From: Streptomyces puniciscabiei
GTDB lineage: Bacteria > Actinomycetota > Actinomycetes > Streptomycetales > Streptomycetaceae
DNA: 64,000 bases
NCBI RefSeq assembly: GCF_006715785.1
Contig: NZ_VFNX01000001.1
Location: 3,300,501-3,364,500, forward strand
Direction of reading: 5' to 3'
In this document: positions 58,431-64,000 of the stretch, piece after piece
Layout: every line of letters starts with the position of its first letter
How positions within the stretch are numbered: the first letter of the stretch is position 1
Notes under the pieces: generated by a model
The model's database searches: none
Seen by the model: only the letters and a program-made list of their open reading frames with translations
Told to the model about the DNA's origin: nothing
Program-made: the position numbers and the translations under genes

Positions 58431-59810
58431 ATGGTGAAGGAACGTGCGCGCATTCTGGTTGTCGGCGGCGGCTACGTCGGGATGTACACGGCACTGCGTC
58501 TGCAGCGGAAGCTGAAGGGCGAGCTCAGGCGGGGTGACGTCGACATCACCGTTGTCACTCCCGACCCCTACATGACCTACCAGCCGTTCCTTCCCGAAGC
58601 GGCCGCCGGTTCGATCTCCCCTCGCCATGTCGTCGTACCGCTGCGCCGCGTCCTGGACCAGTGCCACGTCGTCGTCGGCGAGGTCACCTCCATCGACCAC
58701 GCGGTGCGCACCGCCGCCGTCCACACCCTCGCCACCGCCGAGGAGGGAAAACCGGCCGAATTCCTCGGTTACGACGAGCTCGTGCTGGCCCCCGGCTCGA
58801 TCTCCCGCACCCTGCCCATCCCCGGCCTCGCCGAGTACGGCATCGGCTTCAAGACCGTCGAAGAGGCCATCGGACTGCGCAACCACGTCATCGAGCAGAT
58901 GGACATCGCCTCCTCCACCCGCGACCCCGCCATCCGCGACGCCGCCCTCACCTTCGTCTTCGTCGGCGGCGGCTACGCGGGCGTGGAGGCGCTCGCCGAA
59001 CTGGAGGACATGGCCCGCTACGCCGCGCGCTACTACCACAACGTCCGCCCCGAGGACATGAAATGGATCCTCGTCGAGGCCACCGACCGGATCCTGCCCG
59101 AGGTCGGCGAGGAAATGGGCCGCTACACCGTCACCCAGCTGCGCCGCCGCAACATCCAGGTCCTGCTCGAAACCCGCCTGGACTCCTGCGCCGACCGTGT
59201 CGCCGTCCTCAGCGACGGCCAGCGCTTCCCGACCCGTACGGTCGTGTGGACCGCGGGCGTGAAGCCCAGCCCGCTGCTCGCCGCCACCGACCTGCCGCTC
59301 ACCGAGCGCGGCCGGCTGAAGTGCACCCCCCAGCTGACCGTCGACGGCACGGAGCACGCCTGGGCGGCCGGGGACGCGGCCGCCGTACCCGACGTCACCG
59401 CCGCCGAACCCGGCACCGAGACCGCCCCCAACGCCCAGCACGCCGTGCGCCAGGCCCGGACCCTCGGCGACAACATCGCCCACGCGCTGCGCGGCGAGCC
59501 CCTCGAGACGTACGCCCACAAGTACGTCGGCTCGGTCGCCTCCCTCGGCCTGCACAAGGGCGTCGCCCAGGTCTACGGGCGCAGGCTGAAGGGCTACCCT
59601 GCCTGGTTCATGCACCGCGTCTACCACCTCAGCAGGGTGCCCACCTTCAACCGAAAGGCCCGCGTGCTGGCGGAATGGACCCTGGCCGGACTCTTCAAAC
59701 GGGAGATCGTCTCGCTCGGTTCGCTCGAACATCCGCGAGCCGAGTTCGAACTCGCTGCCGGTGGAAAGCCTCCTCACAGCCCCTCGGACAACCCGAAGGG
59801 GTCGTCCTGA
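58431..59810 (+). CDS. ndh: Type II NADH dehydrogenase (NDH-2)
   Basis: 459 residues with two nucleotide-binding folds: FAD at ARILVVGGGYVGMYTAL and NADH at TFVFVGGGYAGVEALAEL. The blocks PYMTYQPFLPEAAAG, VVWTAGVKPSPLLA and AWAAGDAAAVPD are standard for bacterial NDH-2. It oxidises NADH and passes electrons to menaquinone at the membrane without pumping protons; the C-terminal amphipathic helices serve as membrane anchor. ATG 58431 is used; in-frame GTGs at 58398 and 58419 are possible starts and no ribosome site decides between them. Confidence 0.93.
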   Translation: MVKERARILVVGGGYVGMYTALRLQRKLKGELRRGDVDITVVTPDPYMTYQPFLPEAAAGSISPRHVVVPLRRVLDQCHVVVGEVTSIDHAVRTAAVHTLATAEEGKPAEFLGYDELVLAPGSISRTLPIPGLAEYGIGFKTVEEAIGLRNHVIEQMDIASSTRDPAIRDAALTFVFVGGGYAGVEALAELEDMARYAARYYHNVRPEDMKWILVEATDRILPEVGEEMGRYTVTQLRRRNIQVLLETRLDSCADRVAVLSDGQRFPTRTVVWTAGVKPSPLLAATDLPLTERGRLKCTPQLTVDGTEHAWAAGDAAAVPDVTAAEPGTETAPNAQHAVRQARTLGDNIAHALRGEPLETYAHKYVGSVASLGLHKGVAQVYGRRLKGYPAWFMHRVYHLSRVPTFNRKARVLAEWTLAGLFKREIVSLGSLEHPRAEFELAAGGKPPHSPSDNPKGSS

Positions 59811-59942
59811 CCGGACCCAGGAACTCCCCGGCCCGCCCAGGCGTCTGACGGATGTCGCCGCGGCGCGCCCCCTGCCAGACTGCCCCACGTCCTCGGACGG
59901 GCCACCCGCCCGTCCTTAAGCACCCACGAGGCTTCTTCCCAA

Positions 59943-61589
59943 GTGAACTTCACGCGCTGGAGCGCCCGGCTCCCCGGAACGCAGCGCCGCGCCGCCGCGC
60001 GGACCGAGACCCCGGTCTCCCCGGACCGGCGGGGGGAAGGCTCCGTGCCCACGGCCCGCGCCGAACGGCCGGCCGACGGCACAGCCCCGGTGCCCGCCGT
60101 CGACGAACTGCCCGCGCGCGACGTCCTCGACCGCGTCCCGGCCCTGGTCGCCCTGGTGCACGGCCGCGACCACCGCATCGCCTATGTCAACGACGCGTAC
60201 ACGGCGGCCTTCGGCGTACGGCCGATGGGCACGCCCGCGCGGGAGGCGCTCCCGGAGCTCGCCGGGCTCGGCCTGCTCCCGCTCCTCGACCAGGTGCTGC
60301 GCAGCGGCAAGCCCCGCACCCTGAAGTCCCGCAAGGCCGTCGACGGCCGCTCGTACACCTTCACCTGCACCCCGGTCGACGAGGACGGTGACCGGGACGG
60401 CGGCGTGCTCGTCTTCGCCACCGACGTCACCGATCACGCCGAGGCCGCCGAACGGCTGCGGGCCAGCGAGCGCCGCCAGCGCGAGACGGCCGTGACCCTC
60501 CAGCGCTCCCTGCTCCCACAGGAACTGGAACAGCCCGACGACCTGCGCATCGCCGCCACCTACCAGCCCGGCGGCACCGAGGCGGCGGTCGGCGGCGACT
60601 GGTACGACGTCATCACCCTGGGCGGCGGCCGCACCGCCCTGGTGATCGGCGACGTCATGGGCCGGGGTGTGCGGGCGGCGGCGGTCATGGGCCAGTTGCG
60701 CACGGCCGTCCGGGCCTACGCCCGCCTGGACCTCCCCCCGCACGAGGTGCTCCAGTTGCTGGACGGCCTGGCCGCCGAGATCGACGCCAACCAGATCGCC
60801 ACCTGCGTCTACGCCATCCACGACCCCAACGAGGGAAGGCTGGTGTACGCCTCCGCAGGCCACCTGCCGATCCTGGTCCGCGACGAGAACGGCACCGTCT
60901 CCCGCGCCGACGAGCCCACCGGCCCACCGCTGGGCACCGGCGGCTGGATGCACGCCTCCGGCTCCATCGCCCTCGGCCCGGGCTCCACGGCCGTCCTCTA
61001 CACCGACGGTCTGGTCGAACGCCGCGACGAGGACCTGGACGAGGGCATCGCGGCCCTCGAAGGCGCCCTCGCCGGTGCCACGGGCACGCCTCAGGTGATC
61101 TGCGACCGCCTGGTCCGCTCGGCCGGCGTCACCGCCGACCACGACGACGACGTCGCCGTCCTCGTCCTCCAGCACCCCGCCCGTACGGGCCCCGACGGCG
61201 AGCTCTTCCGCAACGCCGCCCTGGAACTCCTCGGCGGAGTCGAAGCGGCCCCCCGCGCCCGTGCGTTCGCCTCCGGCGTGCTGACGAGCTGGCGCTTCCC
61301 GCCCGAGCTGCACGACCTCGGTGTCCTCGCCGCGAGCGAGCTGGTCGCCAACTCCCTCCAGCACGGCACCCCACCGATGCGGCTGCGGCTCCGCCGCACC
61401 GACCGCCGCCTGATCATCGAGGTGACGGACGGCGACGACCACCTCCCGCGCCGCCGCCGCGCGGAACCGGGCGACGAGTCGGGCCGGGGCATCGCCATCG
61501 TGGCGACGATCGCCTCCCACTGGGGCTGCCGCAGAACGCCGGGCGGCGGCAAGGCCGTGTGGTGCGAGTTCGTACTGCCGAAGGGCTAG
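59943..61589 (+). CDS. PAS-SpoIIE phosphatase with C-terminal HATPase kinase
   Basis: 548 residues. PAS domain at about 60-165 (LVALVHGRDHRIAYVNDAYT), SpoIIE/PP2C domain at about 180-405 (GGDWYDVITLGGGR, IGDVMGRGVRAAA, DHDDDVAVLVL) and an RsbW-like HATPase_c at about 420-545 (ASELVANSLQHGTPP, GRGIAIVATIASHWG). It can act as both phosphatase and anti-sigma-type kinase in partner switching. GTG 59943 has GAGG about 12 nt upstream. It follows ndh by 132 bases on the same strand. Synteny fits the family adjacent to atrA-ndh in Streptomyces. Confidence 0.93.
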   Translation: MNFTRWSARLPGTQRRAAARTETPVSPDRRGEGSVPTARAERPADGTAPVPAVDELPARDVLDRVPALVALVHGRDHRIAYVNDAYTAAFGVRPMGTPAREALPELAGLGLLPLLDQVLRSGKPRTLKSRKAVDGRSYTFTCTPVDEDGDRDGGVLVFATDVTDHAEAAERLRASERRQRETAVTLQRSLLPQELEQPDDLRIAATYQPGGTEAAVGGDWYDVITLGGGRTALVIGDVMGRGVRAAAVMGQLRTAVRAYARLDLPPHEVLQLLDGLAAEIDANQIATCVYAIHDPNEGRLVYASAGHLPILVRDENGTVSRADEPTGPPLGTGGWMHASGSIALGPGSTAVLYTDGLVERRDEDLDEGIAALEGALAGATGTPQVICDRLVRSAGVTADHDDDVAVLVLQHPARTGPDGELFRNAALELLGGVEAAPRARAFASGVLTSWRFPPELHDLGVLAASELVANSLQHGTPPMRLRLRRTDRRLIIEVTDGDDHLPRRRRAEPGDESGRGIAIVATIASHWGCRRTPGGGKAVWCEFVLPKG

Positions 61590-61789
61590 GCGCCGTGGGG
61601 ATGGGGGGCGCGTTGCCGGGTGCGGGTGCGTAATGGGTTGCTCGCGCAGTTCCCCGCGCCCCTTCGAGGCACTCATCGCCGTCGCAGCCTGCGGGCAGTC
61701 GTGCCGCTGGGGCGGCACGGGTGGGCGCAGGCGGCACCTCCCAGCGAGCAGCGCCCCAGACGTGCCTAGTCACAGCACCGGGTGGCTTA
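61590..61789. repeat. Dispersed intergenic repeat, second copy
   Basis: TCGCGCAGTTCCCCGCGCCC at 61642-61661 is identical to 51593-51612 (22 identical bases in all). CAGGCGGCACC follows at about 61730, as in the first copy. It fills the gap between two convergent genes. Confidence 0.7.
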
Positions 61790-63073
61790 CTACGCCGCCA
61801 GGGACTCCGCGGGTGCCCCACCCCGGGCGACCACCCGGGTCCCGCGGGCCAGCCAAGGCCGGTCCTGCACCGGGGTGAGCCGCCTGCCCAGCCGCAGCGC
61901 CAGCACGCTGATCCCCAACGAGAACAGCAGGAAGGTCACGATGTACGGCCCGTGCAGCTCGGCACCGAGCGGCCCGCCCACTGCCGGACCGATGGCCAGG
62001 GCCAGCTGCTTGACCAGCGCGAACGCCGAGTTGTACTGCCCGGCCATCCCCTCGGGAGCCAAGTCGGCGACCAGCGGAGCGACCGTCGGCGACAGCATCG
62101 CCTCACCCAGCCCGAACAGCGCGTACGTCGACACGAACGCGGCCGTCGCCATCTCCTGGCTGCCATGCCCCAGCCCCGCGTACCCCGCGGCCAGCCAGGC
62201 CACGGCCCAGATCAGACCGACACCGGCGATGACCCGGGACCGCCGCCGACGCTCCACGAACCTCAGCACGGCGAACTGGGCGACCACGATCATCAGCGTG
62301 TTCGCGGCCAGGGCCGTCCCCAGCGCGGAGGTGGATATCCCGGCCGCCTCGACGCCGTACGCGCTCAGCCCGGACTCGAACTGGCCGTAGCAGGCGAAGA
62401 ACAGCACGAAGCCCAGCACACACAGCTGCACCATCGCCCGGTTCCTGAGCAGCTGCTTCCAGCTGCCCTTCGCCGACTCGGCCGGGGCGTCCTCGATCCG
62501 CGGCGAGTGCGGCATCCGCACGGTCGCCATCACCGCGACCAGCAGCAGGAACATCGCGGCCTCGATCGCGAACAGCAGCGTGAAGGACGACACGCGCGTG
62601 GTGTCGACGAGGTGGCCGCCGATGAGGCCGCCTATCCCGAGCCCCAGGTTCTGCAGGAAGAACTGCATCGCGAACGCCCGCGACCGCGTGTCGGCCGTCG
62701 AGCAGTCCACGATCATCGTCGCCAGCGCCGGCTGCATCACGGCCTGCCCGGCACCGAGCGCCGCGGCCGACAGCAGTACCGCGGTGGCATTGCCCGCGAG
62801 GCCCAGGCTCAGCGCGCCGAGCGCGGCGGTGACCAGGGCGGCGAGCAGGACCGGCAGCGGGCCGCGCCGCACGATCGCCCGACCGGCGAACGGCAGCACG
62901 ATCAGCGCGGCCACGGCGAAGACGGCGAGTACGAGACCCGCCGTCATGGCTCCCAGGCCCCGCACCTGCGCCACATAGACGTACAGGTACGGGACGGTGA
63001 AGCCGAGCCCGAACGCGCTGAGTGCGTTGCCCACGTGGATCCGGCGCATCGCTGCGCCCATCGCCCTGGTCAC
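61790..63073 (-). CDS. MFS transporter (12-helix)
   Basis: 427 residues with 12 membrane segments. Motif A-like GRAIVRRGPLPVLLA after helix 2, LLSAAALGAGQAVMQPALAT and LGLGIGGLIGGHLVD (motif C-like) place it among DHA1-type exporters. The substrate is unknown. The start is taken at GTG 63073, with GAGAGAGG just upstream; GTG 63088 and 63079 are in frame too. Divergent from the marR gene, which probably regulates it. Confidence 0.9.
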   Translation of the reverse strand: MTRAMGAAMRRIHVGNALSAFGLGFTVPYLYVYVAQVRGLGAMTAGLVLAVFAVAALIVLPFAGRAIVRRGPLPVLLAALVTAALGALSLGLAGNATAVLLSAAALGAGQAVMQPALATMIVDCSTADTRSRAFAMQFFLQNLGLGIGGLIGGHLVDTTRVSSFTLLFAIEAAMFLLLVAVMATVRMPHSPRIEDAPAESAKGSWKQLLRNRAMVQLCVLGFVLFFACYGQFESGLSAYGVEAAGISTSALGTALAANTLMIVVAQFAVLRFVERRRRSRVIAGVGLIWAVAWLAAGYAGLGHGSQEMATAAFVSTYALFGLGEAMLSPTVAPLVADLAPEGMAGQYNSAFALVKQLALAIGPAVGGPLGAELHGPYIVTFLLFSLGISVLALRLGRRLTPVQDRPWLARGTRVVARGGAPAESLAA

Positions 63074-63090
63074 GTTCACCTCTCTCACTA

Positions 63091-63183
63091 GTTAGGCCTG
63101 AAGACTTCAAGGCTAAAGTTCGAAGCTAAAGACTACACATGGAAGGACTTCAACGCAAAGGCGGTGCGTGCGATACTGCGACC
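63091..63183. promoter_or_regulatory. Divergent MFS/marR promoter with dyad
   Basis: Perfect dyad TGAAG-A-CTTCA at 63099-63109, in an AT-rich stretch with further GAAG/CTAAAG units to 63132. Likely MarR binding site controlling both genes. Confidence 0.6.
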
Positions 63184-63735
63184 ATGGCCGACACAGCCCC
63201 CGACCTGACAGAGCCGACGCTCGAAGAGCAGATCGCCGCCTACCAGCGCGAGTTCCGGGACCTGGACCCGCAGGTCGAGAAGATCGTGTCGGCGCTGTCC
63301 CGGCTCAACCGCCGGATGAACGTCGCCTACGGCCGCCAGACCGCCGCCCTCGGCATCAGCAACGCCGAGTGGGAGGTACTCAAGGCGCTGGTCCTCTCCG
63401 GCGCCCCGTACCGCATGGGCCCGAGCGACCTCGCCAAGCGGCTCGGCCTCACCCCGGCCGCGATGACCCACCGGATCGACCGCATGGTTTCCGAGGGACT
63501 GGTCACCCGGGAGCGGGACGAATCCAACCGAGTACGGGTCATCGTCGAGCTGACCCCGGAGGGGCGGGAGAAGTGGCTGGAGGCCATGCGCCTGGCGACC
63601 GTCTTCGAGGAGGACCTGCTCCAGGACCTCACGCCGGCGGAGCGCGCGGTCCTGGGCGAGGTCCTGACCAGGCTCCTGATCAGGGTGGAGCACGCTCAGC
63701 CGGACGCCGGCGGCCGGCTCAGCGACCTCGACTGA
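63184..63735 (+). CDS. MarR-family regulator
   Basis: 183 residues. MarR winged helix: SDLAKRLGLTPAAMTHRIDR, MVSEGLVTRERDESNRVRVI, with VELTPEGREKWLEAM after the wing. N- and C-terminal helices for dimerisation are present, so it is full length. ATG 63184; no strong ribosome site. Divergent from an MFS exporter, the common repressor-exporter pair. It is followed by a promoter-like region rather than another gene. Confidence 0.92.
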   Translation: MADTAPDLTEPTLEEQIAAYQREFRDLDPQVEKIVSALSRLNRRMNVAYGRQTAALGISNAEWEVLKALVLSGAPYRMGPSDLAKRLGLTPAAMTHRIDRMVSEGLVTRERDESNRVRVIVELTPEGREKWLEAMRLATVFEEDLLQDLTPAERAVLGEVLTRLLIRVEHAQPDAGGRLSDLD

Positions 63736-63776
63736 GGCCGCCGACGGCCGACGTAAAAAATCTTGACAGAGGGGTG

Positions 63777-64000
63777 TTGACACGCCCCCGGCCGATCCGT
63801 AAAGTTCTTCGGGTTGCCACGGAGCCGTAACGGTTCTTCGGCAGCACCTCCGCCGCCTCGAGCGGCACCCCTCACACCTGAAGCACGATCTCCCGGACGG
63901 GTTGTATTCGGCGTGCCCGAATTCAATTCGAATGGAAGCCCGGCGGTCCGATTGGGAATCGCCGAGCGGATCCGCTAAGGTTTGAGACGTCGGAACGGCC
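63777..64000 (+). promoter_or_regulatory. Tandem strong promoters, probable rRNA operon leader
   Basis: TTGACA (63777-63782), 17-bp spacer, TAAAGT (63800-63805) is a near-consensus promoter; another TTGACA lies at 63763. A second unit is TTGGGA (63952-63957), 18-bp spacer, TAAGGT (63976-63981). The final TTTGAGACGTCGGAACGGCC resembles the sequence before 16S rRNA in Streptomyces. No protein gene fits in these 224 bases. Confidence 0.7.

Overview
The window is a high-GC actinobacterial chromosome segment, almost certainly from a Streptomyces species. The evidence is gene content and order: vdh, a conserved unknown, bldC and hrpA at the left, and a sporulation-associated TPR gene, an AfsR-type regulator, atrA, a type II NADH dehydrogenase and a SpoIIE-type phosphatase at the right. 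This matches, from memory, the SCO4089-SCO4122 part of the S. coelicolor core, not far from oriC. A perfect parS site at 23552-23567 fits an origin-proximal position.

Layout. 1-8.4 kb is core: partial vdh, an unknown gene, bldC, a small zinc-site protein, a tRNA-Asp with a duplicated 3' end beside it, hrpA and a two-gene operon with a mini DivIVA-like protein. 8479-23517 is a 15-kb actinomycete integrative and conjugative element (AICE) inserted in tRNA-Phe, bounded by a perfect 45-bp direct repeat. It carries a GntR regulator with repeated CCCTAGGG operators, a transfer operon (DUF6284-like protein, Pycsar-effector-like membrane protein, SpdB-like protein, zinc proteins, FtsK-like DNA translocase), a cargo block (HNH nuclease divergent from two tandem miniature cytosine-C5-methyltransferase-like genes), a replication block (Prim-Pol, DUF3631 ATPase, GCTACC iterons), then xis and int. 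23.4-31 kb is core again: tRNA-Phe, tRNA-Asp and tRNA-Glu with parS between the first two, a membrane metallophosphoesterase, a minimal zincin, a lipoprotein, a DEAD-box RNA helicase, an APC permease and tRNA-Lys.

31-39.8 kb, between tRNA-Lys and tRNA-fMet, looks accessory: arsM divergent from arsR-aquaporin-arsC, a decayed cupin/alcohol-dehydrogenase remnant, a TetR regulator divergent from a flavin reductase-MFS pair (two matching operators between), and a flavin block (ribA, marR, and a reductase-deaminase fusion in reverse RibD order) with shared candidate MarR boxes. 40-63.7 kb is core and regulatory: a SpoIIE phosphatase, a c-di-AMP riboswitch before an M23 peptidase, an aldo/keto reductase, PrsW-like protease, trmB, an L-2-hydroxyglutarate oxidase-like gene, the TPR regulator, a degenerate asparagine-synthase-like gene, an AfsR-type regulator, an ECF sigma factor fused to a membrane and sugar-binding-like tail, atrA, NDH-2, a PAS-SpoIIE-kinase protein, and an MFS-MarR pair. 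The last 230 bases look like an rRNA operon promoter region, so a 16S rRNA gene probably starts just past the right edge.

Function. The AICE genes form a full excise-replicate-transfer cycle controlled by GntR. The nuclease/methyltransferase block is the least explained part and the best candidate for an undescribed system. All functional calls rest on reading motifs by eye; no database search was possible.
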